Below, piece by piece: positions 44,708 to 55,012 of a stretch of DNA of 64,000 nucleotides (its first letter is position 1; every line of letters begins with the position of its first letter). The translations under genes were made by a program, and so were the position numbers. This DNA comes from Paraburkholderia diazotrophica. GTDB lineage: Bacteria; Pseudomonadota; Gammaproteobacteria; Burkholderiales; Burkholderiaceae. Under the pieces are notes generated by a model. That model ran no database searches and was not told the origin of the DNA. It saw nothing but the letters and a program-made list of their open reading frames with translations. The stretch covers positions 248,001 through 312,000 of the forward strand of contig NZ_FNYE01000002.1 in assembly GCF_900108945.1 (NCBI RefSeq), given 5' to 3'.

Positions 44708-46282
44708 TTACTGGGTACTGAACGCCCGCCGATATTGCACTGCTTCGGATATTTGAGCGGCGTTCGGGACGTCGTTGCCCGCGAGATCCGCGATCGTTCT
44801 CGCGACCTTGAGCACGCGGTAGTAAGCGCGCGCAGACCAGCCGAAGCGCTCGCCCGCTTCGCGCAAGAGCCGCTCGCCGTCGTCGTCGGGCCGGCAGACT
44901 TCGTCCACTTCGCGGCCGTTCAGCTCGCGATTCGTCTTGCCTTGCCGCCGAAGCTGGCGTTCGCGCGCCGCCTCCACCCGTTGCGCAATCGACGCGCTCA
45001 CCTCGCCTTGCGTTGTCGAGCGCGTGGACAGTTCAGCGGGCGACAGCGCTGGAATTTCGATCTGAATATCGATGCGATCGAGCAGCGGCCCCGACAGCTT
45101 GCGCAAATAGCGTGCGGCGACCTCGTGCGTGCATCGGCAGCGGCCACCTGGGTCGCCGCGCCAGCCACAGGGACAGGGATTCATCGCCGCAATCAGCTGA
45201 CACGCTGCAGGAAAATCGGCCTGCAGCGCCGCGCGGGAGATTGTGATGCGGCCGTTCTCCAACGGTTCGCGCAGGGTTTCGAGCACATGCCGGTCGAATT
45301 CGGGCAGCTCATCGAGGAAGAGTACGCCCAGATGAGCGAGTGTTATCTCGCCGGGTTGCGGCGGATTGCGTCCACCGACCAGAGCGGCTGCGCTCGACGA
45401 ATGGTGAGGCGCGCGAAACGGCCGCTGACGCCACTGCGCGGGCGTGAAGCCCGCCGCGCTGGCGGACAGCAGGGCGGCGGACGTGAGCGCTTCGTCGTCG
45501 GTCATCGGCGGCAAGAGGCTCGGCAGGCGCGCGGCGAGCATCGACTTGCCGGCGCCGGGCGGACCGATCATCAGCATGTGATGGCCGCCCGCCGCCGCCA
45601 CTTCGAGCGCGCGCCGAGCGCCGCGCTGCCCGATGACGTCGGCCATGTCGGCTGGCGTTGCGGCTGCGTCGCCGAGTAGCGTGGGCGCTGCGACGGGCGA
45701 CAGGCGCGCATCGGCTTCACCAGCGAGGTGCGCGCAAAGCGACGGCAAATCCGCCGCGCCATAGACAGCGACGCCGGGCACGAGCGCCGCCTCTTTTGCG
45801 CTGGCAAGCGGTAGATACAACTCGGGCGTGCGGTCATCGTCCCGCTCGAATTGTGCGTCGGAAGAAGCATCGGCCGACGACGGATGACCGCGCGCCGTGC
45901 CGCATGCCATCGCGAACGCGCCGCGCATCGGCCGAAGCGCGCCTGTCAGCGACAATTCGCCCGCAAATTCCCGATGCGCGAGCGATTCGGCGGGGATCTG
46001 CCCGCTCGCCGCCAGGATGCCGAGCGCAATCGGCAGGTCGAAACGTCCGGATTCCTTGGGAAGGTCGGCGGGCGCGAGATTGACGGTGATGCGTCGGACG
46101 GGAAAATCGAGCCCGCAATTGATCAGCGCCGCGCGTACGCGTTCGCGGCTTTCGCGCACTTCGAGATCGGGCAGGCCGACGATGGAAAAAGAAGGAAGCC
46201 CGTTGGCGAGATGAACCTCGACGGTAACTTCGGGCGCGCGGCCAGCGGCCGGCGCGCGACTGCGCACCACGGCAAGCGACAT
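44708..46282 (-). CDS. comM: YifB/ComM-type Mg-chelatase-like AAA+ ATPase
   Basis: This 524-residue protein has an N-terminal ChlI-like/Lon-type domain (residues 1-170, with GLPDLEVRESRERVRAAL), a AAA+ domain with Walker A (GPPGAGKSM) and Walker B (VLFLDELPEF), and a C-terminal Mg-chelatase domain with the Cys pattern MNPCPCG and CRCT. In naturally competent bacteria ComM is a helicase that promotes branch migration during integration of transforming DNA. GGGAG stands before the ATG at 46282. It follows ubiK by 100 bp in the same direction. Confidence 0.93.
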   Translation of the reverse strand: MSLAVVRSRAPAAGRAPEVTVEVHLANGLPSFSIVGLPDLEVRESRERVRAALINCGLDFPVRRITVNLAPADLPKESGRFDLPIALGILAASGQIPAESLAHREFAGELSLTGALRPMRGAFAMACGTARGHPSSADASSDAQFERDDDRTPELYLPLASAKEAALVPGVAVYGAADLPSLCAHLAGEADARLSPVAAPTLLGDAAATPADMADVIGQRGARRALEVAAAGGHHMLMIGPPGAGKSMLAARLPSLLPPMTDDEALTSAALLSASAAGFTPAQWRQRPFRAPHHSSSAAALVGGRNPPQPGEITLAHLGVLFLDELPEFDRHVLETLREPLENGRITISRAALQADFPAACQLIAAMNPCPCGWRGDPGGRCRCTHEVAARYLRKLSGPLLDRIDIQIEIPALSPAELSTRSTTQGEVSASIAQRVEAARERQLRRQGKTNRELNGREVDEVCRPDDDGERLLREAGERFGWSARAYYRVLKVARTIADLAGNDVPNAAQISEAVQYRRAFSTQ

Positions 46283-46382
46283 GTTTTCTCCCGTCCAGAC
46301 GCGCCTCGCGGGCGCGTTCACCTTAAAGCGCTGACGACGTCACGGGCCGCTTGCCTGTGATGTGCAGATCAGATGGGCGTGC

Positions 46383-47389
<1,007 letters not shown>

Positions 47390-47415
47390 AAAACAGCGAC
47401 AAGAGGAAACTGAAG

Positions 47416-48921
47416 ATGCGTAAATTATTGATGTCCCTGCTGATGGCCGGCTCGCTGCTGTCGGTCGGCATCGGCGCTGCCCTCGCGGATGACGCGTCGG
47501 CGCCTGCCGCGGCTTCCGCCCCGGACACGACGGCGAGCGCGCCGGCTTCGTCGGACGCTGCCGCGGCGCCCGCTGCGAGCGCGCCTGCTGCGGACGCCTC
47601 CGCGGCGCCTGCCGCCAGCGCTCCCGCTGACGCATCGGCAGCGGCGGCGGCTTCGGAAGCGGCGCCCGCTGCGCCGACGGCACCGTTTTCGGTCGATTCG
47701 TCGAAGCTCAACTCCGGCGATACCGCCTGGATGCTGACCTCGACGGCACTCGTGCTGTTCATGACGATCCCCGGTCTCGCGCTCTTCTACGCCGGCATGG
47801 TCCGCAAGAAGAACGTGCTCGCGACCGTCATGCAGAGCTTCGCGATCACCTGTCTCGTGACGGTGATCTGGACGGTGATCGGCTACAGCCTCGCGTTCAC
47901 GCCCGGCGGCTCGTTCCTCGGCGGCTTCTCGCGCGTGATGCTGCACGGCATGGCCTTCATCAAGGGCGACAAGGCGACGACGCTCACCGTCAGCCACCTC
48001 GCGCCGACCATTCCGGAATCCGTCTATTTCGTCTACCAGATGACGTTCGCGATCATCACGCCGGCGCTGATCACGGGCGCATTCGCGGACCGCATGAAGT
48101 TCTCCGCGATGCTGATCTTCATGACGCTGTGGTCGATCATCGTCTACTCGCCGATCGCGCACATGGTCTGGGAACCGACGGGCTGGCTGGCTAGCGCGGG
48201 CATCCTCGACTTCGCGGGCGGCACGGTGGTGCACATCAACGCGGGTGTCGCGGGCCTGATCTGCTGTCTCGTGCTCGGCAAGCGCACGGGCTACGGCAAG
48301 GACTCGATGGCGCCGCACAACCTCGTGCTGACGATGATCGGCGGCTCGATGCTGTGGGTGGGCTGGTTCGGCTTCAACGCGGGTTCGGCAGTGGCAGCGG
48401 ACGGCCGTGCCGGTTTCGCGATGCTGACGACGCAGGTTGCAACGGCCATCGCGGCACTCGGCTGGATGTTCGCGGAATGGATCGCGAAGGGTAAGCCGTC
48501 GGTGCTCGGCATCGTGTCGGGCGCGGTGGCGGGTCTGGTGGCGATCACGCCGGCGTCGGGCTTCGTCGGCGTGGGCGGCGCGCTCGCCATCGGCCTGATC
48601 GCGGGCGTGGTCTGCTTCTGGTCGGCCACGTGGCTCAAGCACAAGATGGGCTACGACGACTCGCTCGACGCATTCGGCGTGCACTGCATCGGCGGTATCG
48701 TCGGCGCGATCCTGACGGGCGTGTTCGCCGTCAAGGACATCGGCGGCTTCGACGGCAGCGTCATCCTCCAGCTGAAGGGCGTTCTGACGACGCTCGTCTA
48801 CAGCGGCGTGATCAGCTTCATTCTGCTGAAGATCATCGACGTGACGATCGGCCTGCGTGTGACGGAAGAAGAAGAGCGCGAAGGTCTGGACGTGATCCTG
48901 CACGGCGAGCACGTCGAGTAA
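47416..48921 (+). CDS. amtB: Ammonium transporter
   Basis: This 501-residue channel conducts ammonia across the inner membrane. After a signal peptide (residues 1-24, ending ALA) there is an unusual stretch of about 65 residues made almost only of Ala, Ser, Pro and Asp, and then the 11-segment Amt core. Family motifs include DTAWMLTSTALVLFMTIPGL, FYAGMVRKKN and DDSLDAFGVHCIGGIVG (with the pore His). The core alone is of normal length. It forms an operon with glnK and is followed by a strong terminator. Confidence 0.95.
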   Translation: MRKLLMSLLMAGSLLSVGIGAALADDASAPAAASAPDTTASAPASSDAAAAPAASAPAADASAAPAASAPADASAAAAASEAAPAAPTAPFSVDSSKLNSGDTAWMLTSTALVLFMTIPGLALFYAGMVRKKNVLATVMQSFAITCLVTVIWTVIGYSLAFTPGGSFLGGFSRVMLHGMAFIKGDKATTLTVSHLAPTIPESVYFVYQMTFAIITPALITGAFADRMKFSAMLIFMTLWSIIVYSPIAHMVWEPTGWLASAGILDFAGGTVVHINAGVAGLICCLVLGKRTGYGKDSMAPHNLVLTMIGGSMLWVGWFGFNAGSAVAADGRAGFAMLTTQVATAIAALGWMFAEWIAKGKPSVLGIVSGAVAGLVAITPASGFVGVGGALAIGLIAGVVCFWSATWLKHKMGYDDSLDAFGVHCIGGIVGAILTGVFAVKDIGGFDGSVILQLKGVLTTLVYSGVISFILLKIIDVTIGLRVTEEEEREGLDVILHGEHVE

Positions 48922-48975
48922 GGCAGGCGTCTCCCGGCAACGGGATTTGCAAAAGGTTTAAGCACAGCGACTTTG

Positions 48976-49000
48976 GCCCGCCTTCATGGCGGGCTTTTTT
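48976..49000 (+). terminator. Intrinsic terminator of glnK-amtB
   Basis: GCCCGCC / GGCGGGC with a 5-nt loop is followed by six T, 54 bp after the amtB stop. The rest of the 298-bp gap before gshA shows only a TACAAT at 49187 without a good -35. Confidence 0.9.
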
Positions 49001-49219
49001 CGTGCTGCGGCAGTTCGTCCCAGCCGCGCGGCGATCGCGTGGCAGGCCACGACATGCCCGCGACCGCGCGCCGCAATCTTGTCTCACAAACAGCAGATTT
49101 TCCGGCTATCGTTGATATAGGGAGAATGCATCCACCCACAGCTTGCGAATGGAGAAAGCGTCCCCAAATGGGCAGGGCAATTGCTCTACAATCTTTTTTC
49201 TCCAGTCTGCGAGTGATCA

Positions 49220-50509
49220 ATGGTTCCGCATTTAGTTACGGCGTTAAACGGTCCGCTGCTCGATCTCGAGCGGAAGATCCTCGACGCGACGCCCGCCATC
49301 GAACGCTGGTTCCGCCTCGAATGGCAGGAGCACACGCCGCCGTTCTATTGCTCGGTCGATCTGCGTAACGCCGGCTTCAAGCTCGCGCCCGTCGACACCA
49401 ACCTTTTTCCCGGCGCGTTCAACAATCTGCCGCAGGAAACGCTGCCGCTCGCCGTGCAGGCGGCAATGGCGTCGATCGAAAAGATTTGCCCGGACGCGAA
49501 GAATCTGCTCGTCATCCCCGAGCGTCACACGCGCAATGAGTTTTACCTGGAAAACGTCGCGCGGCTCGCGACGATCATGCGTCAGGCGGGCTTGAACGTC
49601 CGCTTCGGCACGCTCGACGAAAGCATCGTCGGGCCCGTCACCATTTCGCTGTCCGACGGCCAGAAAATCGTGCTGGAGCCGCTGGAGCGCTCGGCGCGCC
49701 GGATCGGGCTGAAGAACTTCGATCCGTGCTCGATCCTGCTGAACAATGACCTGTCGGGCGGCATTCCCCCGGTTCTCGAAAACCTGCACGAGCAATATGT
49801 GCTGCCGCCGCTGCACGCCGGCTGGGCTGTGCGCCGCAAGTCGACGCACTTCTCCTGCTACGACGACGTCGCGAAGAAGTTCGCGAAGATGGTCGAGATC
49901 GATCCGTGGATGATCAATCCGTACTTCGCGCATGTCGAAGGGGTCGATTTCGAGGCGCGCACGGGTGAGGAAGCGCTCACCGACGCGATCGACGGCGTGC
50001 TGAAGAAGATCGCGAAGAAGTACCGCGAGTACGGTATTTCGGAAAAGCCGTATGTCGTCATCAAGTCGGACGCGGGCACCTACGGCATGGGCGTGATGAC
50101 GGTGCACGACGCGTCGGAAGTGGCCGCGCTCACGAAGCGCGAGCGCACCAAGATGGCGACCACGAAGGAAGGGCTCGAAGTGCACGACATGATCGTGCAG
50201 GAAGGTGTCTATACGTTCGAGCGCATCGGCGAAGAAGTGGCCGAGCCCGTCGTGTACATGATCGACCGGTACGTCGTGGGCGGCTTCTATCGCGTGCATG
50301 GCAGCCGCGACCGCGACCAGAACCTGAACGCGCCGGGCATGCACTTCGTGCCGCTCGGCTTCGAGCATACGGCGCTCCCCGATGCGCATGCGAAGCCGGG
50401 CGCCGCGCCGCCGAACCGCTTCTACATGTATGGCGTGGTCGGGCGGCTTGGGCTGCTGGCGGCGTCGGTTGAACTGGAAAAGACTGATCCCGAGGCAATC
50501 CAGGTCTGA
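49220..50509 (+). CDS. gshA: Glutamate--cysteine ligase, proteobacterial short type
   Basis: This 429-residue enzyme makes gamma-glutamylcysteine, the first step of glutathione synthesis. It belongs to the type first described in Acidithiobacillus and common in beta-proteobacteria, which is unrelated in length and sequence to E. coli GshA; features are FRLEWQEHTPPFYCSVDLR, VDTNLFPGAFNNL and VIKSDAGTYGMGVMTV. gshB follows in the same direction after 218 bp. Confidence 0.92.
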   Translation: MVPHLVTALNGPLLDLERKILDATPAIERWFRLEWQEHTPPFYCSVDLRNAGFKLAPVDTNLFPGAFNNLPQETLPLAVQAAMASIEKICPDAKNLLVIPERHTRNEFYLENVARLATIMRQAGLNVRFGTLDESIVGPVTISLSDGQKIVLEPLERSARRIGLKNFDPCSILLNNDLSGGIPPVLENLHEQYVLPPLHAGWAVRRKSTHFSCYDDVAKKFAKMVEIDPWMINPYFAHVEGVDFEARTGEEALTDAIDGVLKKIAKKYREYGISEKPYVVIKSDAGTYGMGVMTVHDASEVAALTKRERTKMATTKEGLEVHDMIVQEGVYTFERIGEEVAEPVVYMIDRYVVGGFYRVHGSRDRDQNLNAPGMHFVPLGFEHTALPDAHAKPGAAPPNRFYMYGVVGRLGLLAASVELEKTDPEAIQV

Positions 50510-50727
50510 CGGCGGGCGCGCCCGTTGCTTGCGCCAGGGCGCGCAAGCCCGTCGCGTGAACGTGACGCGAGCGGGCGCGCGGCAAGCACGTCGGGCGCAC
50601 TCACGGTAGGCTGTTGCCCCGGCGAAATCGAATGCCGCCGGACGGGCACGCAGACGCACGGCATCGGCGCGTTTGCCGTACGCTATAACGAACAACGCGC
50701 GGCCCGCGAGGGCGCATCAGGAACTCC

Positions 50728-51684
50728 ATGGATATTCTCTTCATCGCCGACCCGCTTTCCCGCTTCAAGATCTACAAGGATTCGACCTACGCGATGATGG
50801 CCGAGGCCGCGAAGCGCGGCCACACGCTTTATGCATGCGAGCCGCAGCATCTGGCGTGGACGGGCTCCGGCGTCGAGGCGAACGTGTACCGCTTTGAGAT
50901 CGTCGGCGATCAGTCGGACGGCCATCGCGATGTCTGGTACGAGGCGCAGCCCGTCGAAGCGCGCGCGCTGGCGGGCTTCGGCGCCGTGCTGATGCGCAAG
51001 GATCCGCCGTTCGACATGGAATACGTGACGTCGACGTGGCTGCTCGAACTTGCGGAACGCGCGGGCGCGCGCATCTTCAACAAGCCGCAGGCGATTCGTG
51101 ACCACTCGGAAAAGATGGCGATCGGCGAGTTTCCGCAGTTCGTCGCGCCGACGCTCGTCACGCGCGATCCAGCCCGTCTGCGCACGTTCCATGCAGAGCA
51201 CGGCGACGTGATCCTGAAGCCGCTCGACGGCATGGGCGGCATGGGCGTGTTCCGCGTGAAGGCGGACGGCATGAATCTCGGCTCGATCGTCGAGATGCTG
51301 AGCCACGACGGCGCGCGTTCGGTGATGGCGCAGAAGTTCATCCCCGAGATCAAAACGGGCGACAAGCGCATTCTGCTGATCGGCGGCGAGCCGGTGCCGT
51401 ATTCGCTTGCGCGCATTCCGCAGGGCAGCGAGGTGCGCGGCAATCTCGCAGCGGGCGGTCTGGGCGTCGCGCAACCGCTGACGGCGCGCGATCGGGAGAT
51501 CGCCGAAGCGCTCGGGCCGGTGCTGAACGCGCGCGGTCTGTTGCTCGTCGGGCTCGATGCGATCGGCGACTGGCTGACGGAAGTGAACGTCACGAGTCCG
51601 ACGTGCTTCCGCGAGATCATGGATCAGACGGGGTTCGATGTCGCGGCGATGTTCATCGATGCGCTAGAGAAGGCCGTCGGTTGA
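50728..51684 (+). CDS. gshB: Glutathione synthetase
   Basis: This 318-residue ATP-grasp enzyme joins glycine to gamma-glutamylcysteine. It has the N-terminal GSH synthetase domain (MDILFIADPLSRFKIYKDST), the ATP-grasp loop LKPLDGMGGMGVFRV and the metal-binding LTEVNVTSPT. Length and motifs are typical. It lies between gshA and the PTS genes, an order conserved in Burkholderiales as I recall. Confidence 0.97.
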   Translation: MDILFIADPLSRFKIYKDSTYAMMAEAAKRGHTLYACEPQHLAWTGSGVEANVYRFEIVGDQSDGHRDVWYEAQPVEARALAGFGAVLMRKDPPFDMEYVTSTWLLELAERAGARIFNKPQAIRDHSEKMAIGEFPQFVAPTLVTRDPARLRTFHAEHGDVILKPLDGMGGMGVFRVKADGMNLGSIVEMLSHDGARSVMAQKFIPEIKTGDKRILLIGGEPVPYSLARIPQGSEVRGNLAAGGLGVAQPLTARDREIAEALGPVLNARGLLLVGLDAIGDWLTEVNVTSPTCFREIMDQTGFDVAAMFIDALEKAVG

Positions 51685-51783
51685 AGCGGCGCTCGTGCGC
51701 CGCCATGTTCTGCAATGAAGGCAACGAAGGTTCGCGCTGTCGGCCTGCCAGGCGTGAAAAGGCCGAAAGCGCGAAAATGAGGC

Positions 51784-51792
51784 TGTTACAAT
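51784..51792 (+). promoter_or_regulatory. Extended -10 promoter element before the EIIA gene
   Basis: TGT-TACAAT is an extended -10, about 178 bp before the EIIA gene. No -35 is evident, which is acceptable for an extended -10. Confidence 0.4.
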
Positions 51793-51969
51793 GCCCGCTC
51801 GCCCGATAGCGGCCCGCGAGGGTCAGCATGATCCGGCCCCTTGGCGGCCCGATCTCAGGCGAGTTCGATGGGCCTCGTTTCCCGCCTGCCGCGCCGGCTT
51901 TCCATCTGACGCGCGGCGCACGGGAAGCAGGGCAGCGATTTCCGGGCGGTTTTCTGCAGCAAGGCTGAC

Positions 51970-52482
51970 ATGGCAGGCATTCTGATCATTGCGCACGCTC
52001 CCTTCGCCACGGCGCTACGCGAGTGTGTCGCGCACATTTACGGCGGCTTGCCCGCCCGCATCGGCGTCATCGACGTGTCGCCCGATTGCGATCCCGTACA
52101 GGTCGTTTCATCCGCTTATGCGGAGATCGACAGGCTCAAGGAAGAAAACGGCACGCTCGTGCTGACCGACATGTTCGGCGCGACGCCGGCGAACATTGCT
52201 GGCCGGCTTGCGTCCCTTCCCGATGTACGCGTGCTGGCGGGCGTCAATCTGCCGATGCTGGTGCGCGCCGTCTGCTATCGCGCGACGCCGCTCGACGTGC
52301 TCGTCGACAAGGCACTGGCGGGCGCGACCAAAGGCATTCAAGCCGTTGGACCGGCGACGCCGCCGCCTGCCGTTCCCGTCGCGAGCACGGCTGATTGCAT
52401 TCCCGCATTGCCGCCGGACAAGGCGCTTGCCGAAGCCTGCAAGGCCGGCAACGGGTCCGGTTGCGATTCAAACGACGCGTGA
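51970..52482 (+). CDS. PTS EIIA-mannose-type protein
   Basis: This 170-residue protein has the EIIA-Man fold (residues 1-125) with the phospho-accepting His9 in ILIIAHAPFA and the conserved TDMFGATPANIAGRL. A C-terminal extension of about 45 residues is Pro/Ala-rich with three Cys. No EIIB or EIIC gene is adjacent, so with HPr and EI downstream it probably forms a regulatory phosphorelay rather than a sugar importer. Confidence 0.88.
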   Translation: MAGILIIAHAPFATALRECVAHIYGGLPARIGVIDVSPDCDPVQVVSSAYAEIDRLKEENGTLVLTDMFGATPANIAGRLASLPDVRVLAGVNLPMLVRAVCYRATPLDVLVDKALAGATKGIQAVGPATPPPAVPVASTADCIPALPPDKALAEACKAGNGSGCDSNDA

Positions 52483-52578
52483 GCGCCGCATCATCATCTG
52501 CGACACGGCAAGCGCGCCGCGTGCGGTGGGTTTTCCGTTTACCTCGATAACTTCAACACCAGCGCATCGGAACAACAC

Positions 52579-52848
52579 ATGCTGCAACAGGAAACGACGA
52601 TCGTGAACAAGCTGGGGCTGCACGCTCGCGCGTCGGCGAAGCTGACGCAACTTGCCGCCAACTTCCAGGCGGAAATCTGGATGAGCCGCAACGGCCGGCG
52701 CATCAACGCAAAGAGCATCATGGGCGTGATGATGCTGGCAGCGGGCATCGGCAGTACGGTGTTGATCGAGACGGAAGGCGAGGACGAGAAGGAAGCGATG
52801 GACGCGCTGCTTCAACTGATCGCCGACAAATTCGGCGAAGGCCAATAA
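52579..52848 (+). CDS. ptsH: Phosphocarrier protein HPr
   Basis: This 89-residue protein carries phosphate from EI to EIIA. His15 is in the conserved NKLGLHARAS, and the regulatory serine region is present (NAKSIMGVMMLA), the site used by HPr kinase in organisms that have it. It lies 96 bp after the EIIA gene and is followed by a terminator, so EI may be partly uncoupled from it. Confidence 0.94.
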   Translation: MLQQETTIVNKLGLHARASAKLTQLAANFQAEIWMSRNGRRINAKSIMGVMMLAAGIGSTVLIETEGEDEKEAMDALLQLIADKFGEGQ

Positions 52849-52888
52849 GGAAACTTAAAAATCCGCTTCCGCTTTCGTTCTGGAAGAG

Positions 52889-52919
52889 ACGCCGCGCGAT
52901 GTCGCGGCGTTTTCTTTTT
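52889..52919 (+). terminator. Intrinsic terminator after ptsH
   Basis: An 8-bp GC stem (ACGCCGCG / CGCGGCGT) with a 6-nt loop runs into TTTTCTTTTT. It is within the 343-bp gap 52849-53191 and suggests that ptsI has its own promoter. Confidence 0.85.
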
Positions 52920-53120
52920 GACGGTCGCATTTTGCCTGTCGATCGGACGCGGCTTGCTGCCGGCTTGCTACACCTTCGCGCCGCCGCGCGTCTTCCGAAG
53001 ACCGATGTTGCGCCGACGTATGCCCGGCGCAGCGCACGACAAGCCGGGCGACGGCATAGCGCTCGAAGGCGCGTGCCTCAAGATGCTGCGCTGCACAGCA
53101 CCGTGGCGCGTTTCGGAATT

Positions 53121-53126
53121 TATAAT
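53121..53126 (+). promoter_or_regulatory. -10 box of ptsI
   Basis: A perfect TATAAT lies 66 bp before the ptsI start and after the ptsH terminator. No good -35 is seen. Confidence 0.45.
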
Positions 53127-53191
53127 GATCGGCGGGGTCTGAGAGCACTGCAGCGGTTTGCCGCGGCATCACACAACTAGAGGAGGTGCGC

Positions 53192-54931
53192 GTGTCGTTC
53201 ACGCTGCATGGAATTCCCGTGTCACGCGGTATCGCCATCGGGCGGGCATATCTGATCGCCCCGGCTGCGCTGGATGTCGACCACTATCTGATCGAGCCCA
53301 CCCAGATCGAGGACGAGGTGGAGCGCTTTCGCGCGGCTCAAAAGGTCGTGCATCAGGAACTCGACGAACTGCGCGCCGATCTGGCTGCCGACGCGCCCAC
53401 CGAAATGGGCGCGTTTCTCGACGTACATTCAATGATCCTGAACGATGCGATGCTCGTTCAGGAAACCATCGACCTCATCCGCACCCGCCGCTACAACGTC
53501 GAATGGGCGTTGACGGAACAGCTCGAACGCCTGACGCGCCACTTCGACGAAGTCGAGGACGAGTATCTGCGCGAGCGCAAAGCCGATATCGAACAGGTGG
53601 TCGAGCGCGTGCTGAAGGCGCTTGCGGGCGCGACGGGCTCACTCGTCAGCATCCACGGGCGTTGCGACGAAATGATCGTGGTCGCGCACGACATCGCGCC
53701 CGCCGACATGATGCAGTTCAAGACGCAGACCTTCCAGGGCTTCGTCACGGATCTGGGCGGCCGCACGTCGCATACGGCGATCGTCGCGCGCAGCCTCGGG
53801 ATTCCCGCGACGGTCGGCGTTCAGCACGCGAGCGCGCTGATCCGCCAGGACGATCTGATCATTGTCGACGGCGATCATGGCATCGTGATCGTCGATCCGG
53901 CGCCGATCGTGCTCGAAGAGTACTCGTACCGGCAGAGCGAGAAGGCGCTTGAGGCGCGCAAGCTGCAGCGCCTGAAGTTCTCGCCGACGCAGACGGTGTG
54001 CGGCACGCGCATCGAGCTGTGCGCGAACATCGAGCTGCCTGAGGACGCGCAGTCGGCGCTCGACGCGGGCGCGACGGGCATCGGCCTGTTCCGTACCGAG
54101 TTCCTCTTCATGAACCAGAAGCATGGGATGCCGGAAGAGGAAGAGCAGTTCACCGCCTACAGGCGCGCAGTCGAGCTGATGAACGGCATGCCCGTGACGA
54201 TCCGCACGATCGACGTCGGCGCGGACAAGCCGCTCGATTCAATCGGCGATGAATACGAAACGGCACCCAACCCGGCGCTCGGCCTGCGCGCGATCCGCTG
54301 GAGCCTGTCCGAGCCGCATATGTTCCTCACGCAGTTGCGCGCGATCCTGCGCGCGTCGGCGTTTGGTTCGGTGAAGATTCTGATTCCGATGCTCGCGCAC
54401 GCGCGCGAAATCGACCAGACGCTCGATCTGATCCAGGAAGCCAAGCGCCAGCTCGACGATGCAGGACTCGCCTACGACCCGAACGTGCGCGTCGGCGCGA
54501 TGATCGAGATTCCCGCTGCGGCGATCGCATTGCCGCTGTTCCTGAAGCGGCTCGATTTCCTGTCGATCGGCACCAACGACCTGATCCAGTACACGCTCGC
54601 AATCGATCGCGCCGACAACGCCGTTGCGCATCTGTACGATCCGCTGCATCCCGCTGTGCTGCATCTGATTGCGTTCACGCTGCGCGAGGCGAAGCGGGTG
54701 GGCGTGCCGGTATCGATCTGCGGGGAAATGGCGGGCGATCCGTCGCTGACGCGTCTGTTGCTCGGCATGGGGCTGACGGAATTTTCGATGCATCCGAGCC
54801 AGTTGCTGCTCGTGAAGCAGGAGATCCTGCGCGCGCATCTGAAAACGCTGGAAAAGCCCGTCGCCGATGTGCTTGCGGCTTTCGAGCCGGAAGAGGTGCA
54901 GTCGGCGCTGGAACGGGTCGCGCGGGCCTGA
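53192..54931 (+). CDS. ptsI: PEP--protein phosphotransferase (enzyme I)
   Basis: This 579-residue enzyme takes phosphate from phosphoenolpyruvate and passes it to HPr. It has the phospho-accepting His194 in GGRTSHTAIVARS, GLFRTEFLFM, and the PEP-binding domain with Cys510 in ICGEMAGDPSL. The start is decided by a perfect AGGAGG at 53181-53186 lying 5 nt before the GTG at 53192; an in-frame GTG at 53186 overlaps that site and cannot be used. The EIIA-Man and HPr genes are just upstream. Confidence 0.95.
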   Translation: MSFTLHGIPVSRGIAIGRAYLIAPAALDVDHYLIEPTQIEDEVERFRAAQKVVHQELDELRADLAADAPTEMGAFLDVHSMILNDAMLVQETIDLIRTRRYNVEWALTEQLERLTRHFDEVEDEYLRERKADIEQVVERVLKALAGATGSLVSIHGRCDEMIVVAHDIAPADMMQFKTQTFQGFVTDLGGRTSHTAIVARSLGIPATVGVQHASALIRQDDLIIVDGDHGIVIVDPAPIVLEEYSYRQSEKALEARKLQRLKFSPTQTVCGTRIELCANIELPEDAQSALDAGATGIGLFRTEFLFMNQKHGMPEEEEQFTAYRRAVELMNGMPVTIRTIDVGADKPLDSIGDEYETAPNPALGLRAIRWSLSEPHMFLTQLRAILRASAFGSVKILIPMLAHAREIDQTLDLIQEAKRQLDDAGLAYDPNVRVGAMIEIPAAAIALPLFLKRLDFLSIGTNDLIQYTLAIDRADNAVAHLYDPLHPAVLHLIAFTLREAKRVGVPVSICGEMAGDPSLTRLLLGMGLTEFSMHPSQLLLVKQEILRAHLKTLEKPVADVLAAFEPEEVQSALERVARA

Positions 54932-55012
54932 TGTGTAGTGTTTGTTCGTTCGGGCGCTCCGGCGTCGTCGTCGAGCGCCCGGAATGAAACGAGTCGTTGA
55001 AGCGGCTCTTTC

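Noticed and set aside
44455..44721. 88-codon open frame in the AT-richer gap
   Set aside because: It has no ribosome-binding site, overlaps the comM stop and shows no recognisable motif. The composition is less GC-rich, so it deserves a check only if transcripts are found.
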